Shown: positions 50,623 to 59,638 of the stretch, one piece after another
Position numbering within the stretch: position 1 is the stretch's first letter
Layout: every line of letters begins with the position of its first letter
Source of the DNA: Rhodoferax sp.
GTDB taxonomy: Bacteria; Pseudomonadota; Gammaproteobacteria; Burkholderiales; Burkholderiaceae_C
Direction of reading: 5' to 3'
NCBI RefSeq assembly: GCF_030697375.1
Contig: NZ_JAUYQD010000004.1
Span: 62,001-126,000, forward strand
Length of the DNA: 64,000 nucleotides
The notes under the pieces: model-generated
Database searches by the model: none
What the model was told of the DNA's origin: nothing
The model's input: only the letters and a program-made list of their open reading frames with translations
Translations under genes and position numbers: made by a program

Positions 50623-51731
50623 CCCTGAGAAGTAAAACCCTACGTATCCTCGGCACCCGCGGCGTGCCTGCTGCCCATGGCGGCTTTGAAACCTTTGCCG
50701 AATATTTATCGCTCTATCTTGTCGCGAACGGCTGGCGTGTTGTGGTGTATTGCCAAGATGACGGTGTGGGCCCTGTCTTTGAAGACACCTGGCTAGGCGT
50801 AGAGCGGGTGCATATTCCGGTAGCACAAGACGGCCCCAAGGGCACCATTGTGTTTGACTGGCAAGCCACGGCCCACGCCGCCAAGCACCAGGACCTGTGC
50901 CTCACCCTAGGCTACAACACCGCCGTGTTTTGTGCGCTGCTGCGGCTCAAAGGCATCCCCAATCTGATCAATATGGACGGTATTGAGTGGTCGCGCAGAA
51001 AGTGGGGCCCGGTGGCCAAGCTGTGGTTTTGGCTCAATGACTGGGCAGGCTGCTGGCTGGGCAACCACTTGGTGGCGGACCACCCGCAAATCAAAGTGCA
51101 CCTGAGCTCGCGTGTGCGGGCCCACAAAATCACCATGATTCCCTACGGTGCAGACGCTGTCCGCACAGCGCCCACCGGACCAGTGACCACCCTGGGCCTG
51201 GAGCCGGGTAAGTTTCTGACCGTGATTGCCCGCGCCGAGCCGGAAAATTCGCTCTTGGAAATAGTGAGCGGTTTTTCTGCCAAAGTACGCGGCATGCAGC
51301 TGGTGGTGCTGGGCAACTATGCCGAGGACAACGTGTACCACCGCGCCGTGAAAGCCGCCGCCAGCAGCGAGGTGCGCTTTGTGGGCGCCATTTACGACAA
51401 GACTGTGGTGCAGGCCCTGCGCTTTCACAGCGCGGCCTATGTGCACGGGCACCAAGTGGGCGGCACCAACCCGTCTTTAGTCGAAGCCTTGGGGGCAGGC
51501 AACGCCGTCGTCGCCCACGACAACCGCTTTAACCGCTGGGTGGTGGGGGACGGTGCCATGTATTTCAAAGACGCCCACAGTTTTTCCGACTGCATGGACA
51601 CACTGATTCGACACCCCGACGCTTTGACCCGCTTGCGCCAGCACGGGCAAGCCCGTTACGGCGATGCATTCACCTGGGAGCATGTGTTGCAGCAATATGA
51701 ATCTCTGCTTATTCACTATTTACCTTCTTAA
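50619..51731 (+). CDS. DUF1972 glycosyltransferase (GT4-like)
   Basis: A 370-residue protein. The N-terminus LRILGTRGVPAAHGGFETFAEYLSLYL is the DUF1972 motif found in a glycosyltransferase subgroup often called rhamnosyltransferase. The second half has GKFLTVIARAEPENSLLEIVSGFSAKV, EVRFVGAIYDKTVVQALRFHSAAYVHGHQVGGTNPSLVEALGAGNAVVAHDNRFNRWVVG, typical GT4 C-terminal. A following rfb operon makes dTDP-rhamnose, so a rhamnosyl donor is plausible (inference). Last gene of the eps unit; 83 bp separates it from rfbB. Confidence 0.9.
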   Translation: MTLRSKTLRILGTRGVPAAHGGFETFAEYLSLYLVANGWRVVVYCQDDGVGPVFEDTWLGVERVHIPVAQDGPKGTIVFDWQATAHAAKHQDLCLTLGYNTAVFCALLRLKGIPNLINMDGIEWSRRKWGPVAKLWFWLNDWAGCWLGNHLVADHPQIKVHLSSRVRAHKITMIPYGADAVRTAPTGPVTTLGLEPGKFLTVIARAEPENSLLEIVSGFSAKVRGMQLVVLGNYAEDNVYHRAVKAAASSEVRFVGAIYDKTVVQALRFHSAAYVHGHQVGGTNPSLVEALGAGNAVVAHDNRFNRWVVGDGAMYFKDAHSFSDCMDTLIRHPDALTRLRQHGQARYGDAFTWEHVLQQYESLLIHYLPS

Positions 51732-51745
51732 ATTTTCATTGAAAT

Positions 51746-51780
51746 TGATAGCCCCCTCCGCTGATTGCTAGCGGGCCAGA
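51746..51780 (+). repeat. 48-bp dispersed repeat, degenerate copy 8
   Basis: GATAGCCCCC...CCGC, then AGCGGGCCAGA, between the EPS unit and rfbB. It is a weak match at the expected spacing and may be a decayed copy or an unrelated hairpin. Confidence 0.4.
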
Positions 51781-51814
51781 CGTCTAAAATACTCTCAAAA
51801 CAAGGGCCTACACC

Positions 51815-52888
51815 ATGACCATTCTCGTCACCGGCGGCGCCGGCTTCATCGGCAGCAACTTCGTACTCGACTGGCTGGCCCAGTCGAATGAAGCCGTCAT
51901 CAACCTCGACAAGCTCACCTACGCTGGCAATTTGCAGAACCTGGCCTCCTTGGCCGGGGATACGCGCCATGTGTTCGTGCAGGGCGACTTTGGCGATGCT
52001 GCGCTGGTGGCGCAGTTGCTGCAACAGCACCAGCCCCGCGCGGTGCTGAACTTCGCCGCCGAGAGCCATGTGGACCGCTCCATTCATGGCCCCGGTGAAT
52101 TCATCCAAACCAACATCGTGGGCACCTTCCAGCTGCTCGAATCGGTGCGAGCCTACTGGGGAGGCCTGGACAGCGACGCCAAAGCCGCCTTCCGGTTCTT
52201 GCACGTCTCCACCGACGAGGTCTATGGCTCCTTGTCCAAAACGGACGACGCGTTCACCGAGACGCATCGCTACGAGCCCAACAGCCCCTACTCGGCCAGC
52301 AAGGCCGCCAGCGACCACTTGGTGCGCGCCTACCACCACACCTACGGCCTGCCGGTGCTCACCACCAACTGCTCCAACAACTACGGGCCGTACCATTTCC
52401 CTGAAAAATTGATCCCCTTGATGATCGTCAACGCCCAGGCAGGCAAGCCCCTGCCGGTGTACGGCGACGGCCAGCAGATCCGCGACTGGCTCTACGTCAA
52501 AGACCATTGCAGCGCCATCCGCCGCGTGCTTGAAGCCGGCCTGGTGGGCGAGGTGTACAACGTCGGTGGCTGGAACGAAAAGCCCAACCTGGACATCGTG
52601 CACACCGTGTGCGCCCTCTTGGACGAACTCAAGCCCCGCGCCGATGGCCTGCCCTACCAGAAGCAAATCACCTATGTGACCGACCGCCCTGGCCACGACC
52701 GGCGCTACGCCATCGACGCCCGCAAGATCGAGAGCCAACTGGGCTGGAAACCCGCCGAAACCTTTGAGAGTGGCATCCGCAAGACGGTGCAGTGGTACCT
52801 GGACCACCCCGAATGGGTGGCCAATGTGCAAAGCGGTGGCTACCGCGACTGGGTCAGCAAGCAGTACGGCGCCGAGGCTGCAGCATGA
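51815..52888 (+). CDS. rfbB: dTDP-glucose 4,6-dehydratase
   Basis: A 357-residue extended SDR. NAD motif [20 protein letters not shown] (residues 2-21), catalytic [11 protein letters not shown] with the Asp-Glu pair, [15 protein letters not shown] (YxxxK), and [17 protein letters not shown] are all RmlB signatures. It converts dTDP-glucose to dTDP-4-keto-6-deoxyglucose, the first step after RfbA. First gene of rfbBDAC; genes are coupled by overlaps (rfbD start overlaps this stop). Intact. Confidence 0.97.
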   Translation: MTILVTGGAGFIGSNFVLDWLAQSNEAVINLDKLTYAGNLQNLASLAGDTRHVFVQGDFGDAALVAQLLQQHQPRAVLNFAAESHVDRSIHGPGEFIQTNIVGTFQLLESVRAYWGGLDSDAKAAFRFLHVSTDEVYGSLSKTDDAFTETHRYEPNSPYSASKAASDHLVRAYHHTYGLPVLTTNCSNNYGPYHFPEKLIPLMIVNAQAGKPLPVYGDGQQIRDWLYVKDHCSAIRRVLEAGLVGEVYNVGGWNEKPNLDIVHTVCALLDELKPRADGLPYQKQITYVTDRPGHDRRYAIDARKIESQLGWKPAETFESGIRKTVQWYLDHPEWVANVQSGGYRDWVSKQYGAEAAA

Positions 52889-53805
52889 AGATTTTGTTGC
52901 TGGGGCGCGGTGGCCAGGTGGGCTGGGAGCTGCAGCGCAGCCTGAGTGTGCTGGGCGAGTTGGTGGCGCTGGATTTTGATGCCACCCGTAACACGGACGG
53001 ACTGTGTGGTGACTTCAGCGACCTGGGTGGCTTAGCCGAGACCGTGCGCCGTGTGCGGCCCGACGTGATTGTCAATGCCGCAGCCCACACTGCCGTGGAC
53101 AAGGCCGAGAGCGAACCCGAGTTCGCCCGCACCCTCAACGCGCTGGCGCCCGGTGTGCTGGCCGCTGAGGCCGCCAAACTGGGGGCGTGGCTGGTGCACT
53201 ACTCCACCGACTACGTGTTTGACGGCAGCGGCGACCAGCCCTGGCGCGAGACGGATGCAACCGCCCCTTTGAGCGTGTATGGCAGCACCAAGCTCGAAGG
53301 CGAACAAGCGGTGGCGGTCAACCCGAAACACCTGATTTTCAGAACCAGCTGGGTGTACGCGGCCCGGGGCGGCAACTTCGCCAAGACCATGCTGCGCTTG
53401 GCCACTGAGCGCGACGCGTTGACCGTCATTGACGACCAGATCGGTGCGCCTACGTCGGCCGAACTGCTGGCCGACATCACAGCGCATGCGATCCGAGCCG
53501 TCACACACCCCACAGAAGGACAGCCAGAACTGGCAGGTTTGTACCACTGTGTCGCCGGCGGCGAGACCAGCTGGCATGGTTATGCGCGTTATGTATTGGC
53601 GCAAGCCCAAGCGCTGGGGACCTCACTCAAGGCCGGCCCCGAGCAGGTGCAACCGACCAGCACCGCCAGCTACCCCACGCCGGCGCAGCGACCTTTGAAT
53701 TCACGGCTCGACACCACACGGCTACAAAATGCATTTGGGTTGACCCTGCCGCACTGGCAGCAAGGGGTGGCCCGCATGCTGACGGAGATTTCAGGGAAAC
53801 AATGA
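52885..53805 (+). CDS. rfbD: dTDP-4-dehydrorhamnose reductase
   Basis: A 306-residue protein. The start [20 protein letters not shown] gives the RmlD nucleotide motif Gx[40 protein letters not shown] (YxxxK) and [18 protein letters not shown] follow. It reduces dTDP-4-keto-L-rhamnose to dTDP-L-rhamnose. An ATG upstream in the same frame exists, but the ATGA overlap with rfbB at 52885 and the motif position fix the start. It overlaps rfbA by 4 bp. Confidence 0.96.
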   Translation: MKILLLGRGGQVGWELQRSLSVLGELVALDFDATRNTDGLCGDFSDLGGLAETVRRVRPDVIVNAAAHTAVDKAESEPEFARTLNALAPGVLAAEAAKLGAWLVHYSTDYVFDGSGDQPWRETDATAPLSVYGSTKLEGEQAVAVNPKHLIFRTSWVYAARGGNFAKTMLRLATERDALTVIDDQIGAPTSAELLADITAHAIRAVTHPTEGQPELAGLYHCVAGGETSWHGYARYVLAQAQALGTSLKAGPEQVQPTSTASYPTPAQRPLNSRLDTTRLQNAFGLTLPHWQQGVARMLTEISGKQ

Positions 53806-54713
53806 ACATGACCAACACCACAACTGGCGCGACTCAACGCAAGGGCATCATCCTGGCCGGGGGCTCAGGCACGCGCCTGTACCCGGCAACCCAAGTGGTC
53901 AGCAAGCAACTGCTGCCGATTTACGACAAACCCATGGTTTATTACCCTCTGAGCGTGTTGCTGCTGGCGGGTATTCGGGAGGTACTGGTGATCTCCACCC
54001 CGCAAGACACGCCACGGTTTGAACAACTGCTGGGAGATGGAAGCCAGTGGGGCTTGCAGATCAGCTACGCCGTGCAGCCCTCTCCCGATGGACTGGCGCA
54101 GGCCTTCCTGATCGGTGAGAAGTTTTTGAACGGCGCCCCCAGCGCCCTGGTGCTGGGCGACAACATCTTTTACGGCCACGACTTTGCGGGCCTGCTGGAA
54201 AGCGCCAACACGCAAACCGTGGGCGCCACGGTGTTTGCCTACGCGGTGCAGGACCCCGAGCGCTACGGCGTGGTGGAGTTTGATACCGCAGGGCGCGCCA
54301 TCAGCCTGGAAGAAAAGCCCCAAGCACCCAAATCGCGCTATGCCGTCACCGGCCTGTATTTCTACGACCGCCACGTGGTGGAGCTGGCCAAGCAGGTCAA
54401 GCCCTCGGCCCGGGGCGAGCTGGAGATCACCGACCTGAACCGCATGTACCTGGAGCAAGGCACGCTGGACGTGCAGACCATGGGCCGCGGCTACGCCTGG
54501 CTGGACACCGGCACCCACGAGTCCATGCTGGAGGCCAGCCAGTTCATCTACACCATCGAGAACCGCCAGGGCCTCAAGGTGGCCTGCCCCGAGGAAATCG
54601 TATGGCGCCAGGGCTGGATTGACGATGCCCAGCTGGAACAGCTGGCCCAGCCCTTGCGCAAAAACGGCTACGGCCAGTACCTGCTGCGCCTGTTGAACCA
54701 GAAGGTGTACTGA
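53802..54713 (+). CDS. rfbA: Glucose-1-phosphate thymidylyltransferase
   Basis: A 303-residue nucleotidyltransferase. [51 protein letters not shown] is the RmlA signature, followed by [46 protein letters not shown] and [13 protein letters not shown]. It makes dTDP-glucose from dTTP and glucose-1-phosphate, and is usually inhibited by dTDP-rhamnose. An internal ATG could serve as a shorter start, but the N-terminus here includes a short acceptable leader ([15 protein letters not shown]). Confidence 0.97.
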   Translation: MNMTNTTTGATQRKGIILAGGSGTRLYPATQVVSKQLLPIYDKPMVYYPLSVLLLAGIREVLVISTPQDTPRFEQLLGDGSQWGLQISYAVQPSPDGLAQAFLIGEKFLNGAPSALVLGDNIFYGHDFAGLLESANTQTVGATVFAYAVQDPERYGVVEFDTAGRAISLEEKPQAPKSRYAVTGLYFYDRHVVELAKQVKPSARGELEITDLNRMYLEQGTLDVQTMGRGYAWLDTGTHESMLEASQFIYTIENRQGLKVACPEEIVWRQGWIDDAQLEQLAQPLRKNGYGQYLLRLLNQKVY

Positions 54714-55252
54714 TGCAAGTCACGCCCTGCGCCATCCCCGATGTGCTGCGCATTGAGCCCCGGGTGTTTGGGGACGAACGCGGCTTTTTCTTCGAGAGCT
54801 TCAACCAGCGCGCCTTCACCCAAGCCACCGGGGTGGACTTGCCCTTTGTGCAGGACAACCACTCCAAGTCGGTCAGGGGCGTGCTGCGCGGCCTGCACTA
54901 CCAAGTGAACCAGCCCCAGGGCAAGCTGGTGCGGGTGGTGGCCGGGGAGGTGTTTGACGTGGCGGTGGATATCCGCCCGGAGTCACCCACCTATGGCCAA
55001 TGGGTGGGCGAGATCCTGTCGGGTGCCAACAAACGCCAGCTCTGGGTGCCTCCGGGCCTGGCGCACGGCTTTGTGGTGTTGTCCGAGTCGGCCGAGTTCC
55101 TGTACAAAACCACCGACTACTACGCGCCGGAGTTCGAGCGCTGCATCGCCTGGGACGACCCCACGCTGGCCATTGCCTGGCCCGACTGGGGCCAAGCGCC
55201 GCAGGTATCGCACAAGGACGCCCAAGGCGCCTCTTTTCTTAGCCTGCGCTGA
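54713..55252 (+). CDS. rfbC: dTDP-4-dehydrorhamnose 3,5-epimerase
   Basis: A 179-residue cupin-fold protein. The RmlC motifs are PRVFGDERGFFFESFNQRAF, VQDNHSKSVRGVLRGLHYQ (with the catalytic His), GKLVRVVAGEVFDVAVDIRPESPTYGQWVGEILS and PPGLAHGFVVLSESAEFLYKTTDYYAPEFERCI. It epimerises the keto sugar at C3 and C5. The start overlaps the rfbA stop (TGATG). Its 3' end overlaps the convergent gshB end by 14 bp. Confidence 0.97.
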   Translation: MQVTPCAIPDVLRIEPRVFGDERGFFFESFNQRAFTQATGVDLPFVQDNHSKSVRGVLRGLHYQVNQPQGKLVRVVAGEVFDVAVDIRPESPTYGQWVGEILSGANKRQLWVPPGLAHGFVVLSESAEFLYKTTDYYAPEFERCIAWDDPTLAIAWPDWGQAPQVSHKDAQGASFLSLR

Positions 55253-56189
55253 CCCCGGCCTCCAGCGCGTCCACAAACATCGCGGCCACATCGAAGCCGG
55301 TCTGGTCGGTGATTTCCTGAAAACAGGTCGGACTGGTGACGTTGATTTCGGTCAATGAATCGCCAATCACATCCAGCCCCACCAGCAGCAGGCCGCGAGC
55401 GGCAAGAATGGGGCCTAGCGCCTCGGCAATGGTCCTGTCCGCCGCCGTGAGCGGCTGGGCCACGCCCTTGCCACCCGCGGCCAGGTTGCCGCGCACTTCG
55501 CCGCCCTGCGGGATGCGTGCCAGGCTGAAGGGCACCGGTTTGCCGCCAATGACCAGCACACGTTTATCGCCTTCGGCAATGGCGGGCAAAAATTTCTGGA
55601 CCATAAGGGTCTGCGCACCGTCCTTGTTGAGCGTTTCGATGATGCCGCCCAGGTTGAGGCCTTCGTCGCGGACCCGGAAAATGCCCATGCCGCCCATGCC
55701 GTCCAGCGGCTTGAGGATGATGTCGCGGTGCTCGGCATGGAAACTGCGCACCGCGTCAGCATCCCGGGTCACCAAGGTCGGACCGATGAATTCGGGAAAC
55801 TCCAGAATCGCCAGCTTTTCCGGGTGATCGCGCAGCGCACGGGGCTTGTTGAACACCTGGGCACCCTCGCGCTCGGCCTGCTCCAGCAGGTGGGTGGCGT
55901 AGAAAAATTCGCTGTCAAACGGCGGGTCTTTGCGCATCACCACCGCGCCGAAGTTTTTCACCGGCACCAATTCCGGAGTTTCCTGCGTGAACCAGAGATT
56001 CGCGTCGCCGGTGAGGGTGATGCGCCGCACCGTGGCCTGCACCACGCCGCCCCGTGCCCAGACCAGATGGCGCGGCTCGCAGGCCGCCACGTGGTGGCCG
56101 CGGCGCTGCATCTCGCGCATCATGGCAAAGGTGGTGTCTTTGTAGATCTTGAACGATTCCAGCGGGTCGGCAACAAACAGTATGTCCAT
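55239..56189 (-). CDS. gshB: Glutathione synthetase
   Basis: A 316-residue ATP-grasp enzyme. MDILFVADPLESFKIYKDTTFAMMREMQRRGH, VVMRKDPPFDSEFFYATHLLEQAEREGAQVFNKPRALRDHPEKL, ILKPLDGMGGMGIFRV (the ATP-grasp glycine loop) and GLDVIGDSLTEINVTSPTCFQEI are typical GshB. It joins gamma-glutamylcysteine and glycine. It shares a strand with gshA (59639-60934), with kup and benE between them. It overlaps rfbC by 14 bp at the convergent 3' ends. Confidence 0.96.
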   Translation of the reverse strand: MDILFVADPLESFKIYKDTTFAMMREMQRRGHHVAACEPRHLVWARGGVVQATVRRITLTGDANLWFTQETPELVPVKNFGAVVMRKDPPFDSEFFYATHLLEQAEREGAQVFNKPRALRDHPEKLAILEFPEFIGPTLVTRDADAVRSFHAEHRDIILKPLDGMGGMGIFRVRDEGLNLGGIIETLNKDGAQTLMVQKFLPAIAEGDKRVLVIGGKPVPFSLARIPQGGEVRGNLAAGGKGVAQPLTAADRTIAEALGPILAARGLLLVGLDVIGDSLTEINVTSPTCFQEITDQTGFDVAAMFVDALEAGVSAG

Positions 56190-56261
56190 GGGGGCTCACA
56201 AAAAAGAGGGGAATGGGGGTCGGCTCACCAATTACAGGCCCCAAGTGTCGCTGAACCTCAG

Positions 56262-57485
56262 CTAGCCGGGTGGATGCGGGGCTTTGCGCTTGCCATAGTG
56301 TTGCACCACCAGCGCCAGGGCGCCCGCCACCACGCCCCAAAAGGCCGAGCCCACGCCCGCCAACACCACGCCGCTCAGGGTCACCAGGAAGGTGATCAAG
56401 GCGGCTTCGCGGTGGTCGTCGTCTTGCAACGCCACGGTCAACGCACCACTGATGGTGCCCAGCAGCGCCAGCCCGGCAATGGCAGCAACCAGTTCCTTGG
56501 GAAAGGCGGTGAGCACGCCCGCAATGGCCGCACCAAACAGCCCGATAACCAGGTAGATAGCGCCGCAGGACACCGCAGCGGTGTAGCGGCGGGCCGGGTT
56601 GGCGTGGGCCTCCGGGCCCATGCAGATGGCGGCCGTGATGGCGCTCAGGTTGAGTGCAAAGGCGCCAAAGGGGGCCAGCAGCAGCGTGGCCACGCCGGTG
56701 AGGGTAATCACTTTGGAGATGGGAATACCGCCGTCGCCGCCCGCCGCGCGTTGGTCACCATAACCACAGGCCTGGATGGCCGCCACCCCCGGCAGGTTCT
56801 GCGATGCCATGGTGACAATAAACAAGGGCAAGGCCAGACTGACCAGGGCCGCCACCGAGAACACCGGGCTGATCCAGACCGGCATGGTCAAGCCAAATGC
56901 AATGTCAGCCCTCGCAAAACCTGCGCTAGCAGCTACGAAAACAATAGCAACCGCCAGGGTCAGCGGCACGGCGTAACGTGGCAAAAAACGTCGTCCCAGC
57001 AAGTAACTCAGCAACATGGTCAGCACCAGCGGGCCGGCGGTCTGCGCCGCAGCAAACCCCATCAAGCCAAACCGTGCCAGCACGCCGGCCAGCAAAGCCG
57101 AGGCCAGCGCCACCGGGATGCGGTTCATCACCCGCTCGAACCACCCGGTCCACCCCGCCAGCGTGATGAGCAGTGCGCAGACCATGAAGGCGCCCACGGC
57201 TTCGTGCATATTGAAACCACCTGCCATACCAGCCGTGGCCAGCACTGCCGCACCGGGGGTACTCCAGGCCACCATGACCGGCTTGCGCAGCCACAGCGAG
57301 GGCAGCAGCGTGCACAGCCCCATGCCCACGCCCAGGGCCCACATCCACGACGCCACCATCTCGGGCGTGGCGCCCAAGGCCTGCGCTGCCTGGAACACGA
57401 TGGCCACCGAACTTGTGAAACCCACCAGCACCGCCACAAAACCGGCGGTCAATGCAGAGAGGCTGAGGTCTTTGAAAAAATGCAT
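56262..57485 (-). CDS. benE: BenE-family benzoate/H+ symporter
   Basis: A 407-residue membrane protein with about twelve hydrophobic segments. The N-terminus DLSLSALTAGFVAVLVGFTSSVAIVFQAAQALGATPEMVASWMWALGVGMG and the region FIVTMASQNLPGVAAIQACGYG are typical of BenE transporters. It imports benzoate or related aromatic acids with protons; no benzoate catabolic gene is close by. The fragment AIVFVAASAGFARADIA is read from a copy of the 48-bp repeat inside the gene. It starts 121 bp after kup. Confidence 0.88.
   Translation of the reverse strand: MHFFKDLSLSALTAGFVAVLVGFTSSVAIVFQAAQALGATPEMVASWMWALGVGMGLCTLLPSLWLRKPVMVAWSTPGAAVLATAGMAGGFNMHEAVGAFMVCALLITLAGWTGWFERVMNRIPVALASALLAGVLARFGLMGFAAAQTAGPLVLTMLLSYLLGRRFLPRYAVPLTLAVAIVFVAASAGFARADIAFGLTMPVWISPVFSVAALVSLALPLFIVTMASQNLPGVAAIQACGYGDQRAAGGDGGIPISKVITLTGVATLLLAPFGAFALNLSAITAAICMGPEAHANPARRYTAAVSCGAIYLVIGLFGAAIAGVLTAFPKELVAAIAGLALLGTISGALTVALQDDDHREAALITFLVTLSGVVLAGVGSAFWGVVAGALALVVQHYGKRKAPHPPG
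56903..56948 (-). repeat. 48-bp dispersed repeat, copy 9, inside benE
   Basis: On the minus strand GCTATTGTTTTCGTAGCTGC and then AGCGCA followed by AGGGCTGACA. The 5' half fits the family well, the 3' end less so. It is in frame in benE, coding VAIVFVAASAGFARAD. Confidence 0.65.
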
Positions 57486-57500
57486 GGGTTTTTATGCGTT

Positions 57501-57599
57501 GGGGACAGAGCTACGCTTCGCTTCGGTCTGTCCCGCAAGAACACCCCTGATCAGTGGGGGACAGAGCTTGCCCGCTGCGCGTGGCTGCGGTCTATCCCC
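57501..57599. repeat. Two tandem REP-like hairpins
   Basis: First unit: GGGACAGA (57502-57509) paired with TCTGTCCC (57527-57534). Second: GGGGACAGA (57557-57565) with TCTATCCCC (57591-57599), one mismatch. Both are followed or joined by GAGCT. The GGGGACAGAG...TCTGTCCCC pattern is that of REP elements linked to REP-associated (Y1/RAYT) transposases in GC-rich bacteria; no transposase is in the window. Confidence 0.65.
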
Positions 57600-57606
57600 A
57601 AAGGTT

Positions 57607-59511
57607 TCAGATTTCAATTTTGGAGCCCAGCTCCACCACGGAATTGTTGGGCAGGTTCAGGAAATCGGCCGCCGCACTGGCGTTGTGGTGCATTTGCGCA
57701 AACAGCTTTTCACGCCAACGGGCCATGCCTTCGCCAATCGTGGGCACCACGGTGTCACGCGACAGAAAGTAGCTGGTGGACATGGCCTCCAGCTCGCACC
57801 CGCGCCCCTTGAGTTGTTGCAAAGCTTTGGGAACGTCGGGGTCGTTTTTGAAGCCGTAGTGGATCACGACCTGCCAGCAGTCGTGGCCCAACGCATCGAT
57901 TTCCAACCGCTTGTCCAGGCCGATCCAGGGTGTCTCATGGTTGCGCACGGTCACAAACAGATTGTGGGCGTGCAGCACCTTGTTGTGTTTGAGGTTGTGC
58001 AGCAGGGCATTGGGCACGGTGCCCACTTCGGCGGTGAGGAAAACAGCCGTGCCATCCACCCGCACCGGCGGACTGACAAACACGGCGTCCAGGAAGCTGG
58101 GCAGGTCAATGGCGTCGGCACGCAGCTTGTCGTTGAGCAGGCGCCGACCGTCCTTCCAGGTCAGCATCAGGGTAAAGATGGCGCCACCAATCATCAGCGG
58201 GAACCAGCCGCCATCCAGCAGCTTGAGCAGGTTGGATGCCCAAAACGCAAAGTCCACCACAAAGAAAAAGCCGGTCGCCGAGACACACAGCCACAGCGGG
58301 TATTTCCAGCCATAACGAATCACGTAAAACGTCAGCACGGTGGTGATCAGCATGTCCGTGCAGACCGCAATGCCATAGGCCGCTGCCAGGTTGCTGGAGG
58401 ACTTGAACATCACCACCGCCAGCACAATCGTGACAAACAGGCCCCAGTTGACAAACGGCAGGTAGATTTGCCCGGTGTCTTTCACACTGGTGTGCAGCAC
58501 CTGCAGGCGGGGCAGGTAGCCCAACTGGATGACCTGTTTGGTCACGGAAAATGCCCCCGAGATCAAGGCCTGCGAGGCAATCACCGTCGCCATGGTCGCC
58601 AGCGCCACCAAAGGCACCAGAGCCCAGTCGGGCGCCATCAGGAAAAACGGATTTTTCACGGCTTCTGGATTCTGCAAGAGCAGCGCACCCTGGCCAAAAT
58701 AATTCAGCGTGAGTGAGGGCATGACGACGAAAAACCAGGCCACCCGGATCGGTTTTTTACCAAAATGGCCCATGTCGGCGTACAGGGCTTCACCACCGGT
58801 GACACACAGCACCACCGCCCCCAAAATAATGAAGGTGGTTCCGGGATTGCTCCAGATAAAACTCAAAGCGTAGTGCGGGCTGACGGCCCACAGGATTGCG
58901 GGGTTGTCCACGATGTGCGAGATCCCCAGGACCGCAATACACACAAACCACACCACGGTAATGGGTCCAAAAAACTTGCCTATGCCGGCGGTGCCCCGCT
59001 TTTGCACAAAGAAGAGGCAAAACAGGATGACAAGCGTCAGCGGAATCACGTACTTCTTGAACGCGGGCGATATCACCTCCAAGCCCTCGACCGCCGACAA
59101 CACCGAAATGGCGGGGGTAATAACCCCATCGCCATAAAACAGGCAGGTTCCAAAAATCCCCACCAGCAACAGCACACGCCGCAATTTTGGCTTGTCCTTG
59201 ACCGACTGGGACGCCAGCGCCAGCATGGCCACCAGACCACCTTCGCCGTGGTTGTCAGCGCGCAGCACCAGCCCCACGTACTTGACGGACACAATCACCG
59301 TCAAGGTCCAGAAGAAGATCGACAGGATGCCGTAGACATTGGCCGGGGTAAAAGGAACATGGCCTGAGCCAAAGACCTCTTTGACAGCATAAAGAACACT
59401 GGTGCCGATGTCGCCGTACACAACACCGATGGCGCCTAGCGTGAGCGCTGAAAGAGACGATTTTGAAGCTGCCACAAGTTCACCCAGCTGTACTGTGCAG
59501 CCAGGGTCCAT
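57607..59511 (-). CDS. kup: Low-affinity potassium transporter Kup
   Basis: A 634-residue protein with twelve N-terminal membrane segments and a cytosolic C-terminal domain. [28 protein letters not shown] is the KUP signature (usually GTSPLYA; here Val replaces Pro), then [34 protein letters not shown] and the C-terminal region [32 protein letters not shown]. It takes up K+ by proton symport. The start at the ATG 59511 has only a weak ribosome site; a downstream start near the Leu-Val-Ala-Ala-Ser region is possible. It follows gshA by 127 bp. Confidence 0.94.
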   Translation of the reverse strand: MDPGCTVQLGELVAASKSSLSALTLGAIGVVYGDIGTSVLYAVKEVFGSGHVPFTPANVYGILSIFFWTLTVIVSVKYVGLVLRADNHGEGGLVAMLALASQSVKDKPKLRRVLLLVGIFGTCLFYGDGVITPAISVLSAVEGLEVISPAFKKYVIPLTLVILFCLFFVQKRGTAGIGKFFGPITVVWFVCIAVLGISHIVDNPAILWAVSPHYALSFIWSNPGTTFIILGAVVLCVTGGEALYADMGHFGKKPIRVAWFFVVMPSLTLNYFGQGALLLQNPEAVKNPFFLMAPDWALVPLVALATMATVIASQALISGAFSVTKQVIQLGYLPRLQVLHTSVKDTGQIYLPFVNWGLFVTIVLAVVMFKSSSNLAAAYGIAVCTDMLITTVLTFYVIRYGWKYPLWLCVSATGFFFVVDFAFWASNLLKLLDGGWFPLMIGGAIFTLMLTWKDGRRLLNDKLRADAIDLPSFLDAVFVSPPVRVDGTAVFLTAEVGTVPNALLHNLKHNKVLHAHNLFVTVRNHETPWIGLDKRLEIDALGHDCWQVVIHYGFKNDPDVPKALQQLKGRGCELEAMSTSYFLSRDTVVPTIGEGMARWREKLFAQMHHNASAAADFLNLPNNSVVELGSKIEI

Positions 59512-59638
59512 TCCATTTGGGATCGCTATTTTGCGCCCGCAGGCAAGGCTTGCAAACGTGAATTCGGCAAATCGTCAGGATTTCGGCGACGTGTTGCAGC
59601 GCAGCAACTGGCGTTCCCGATCCGACAGGAGGCGCCGC

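Noticed and set aside
55728..58716. Very long plus-strand frames across gshB, benE and kup (694 and 566 codons)
   Set aside because: Both lie opposite intact, family-recognisable genes and contain low-complexity His/Gln/Gly-rich antisense sequence.
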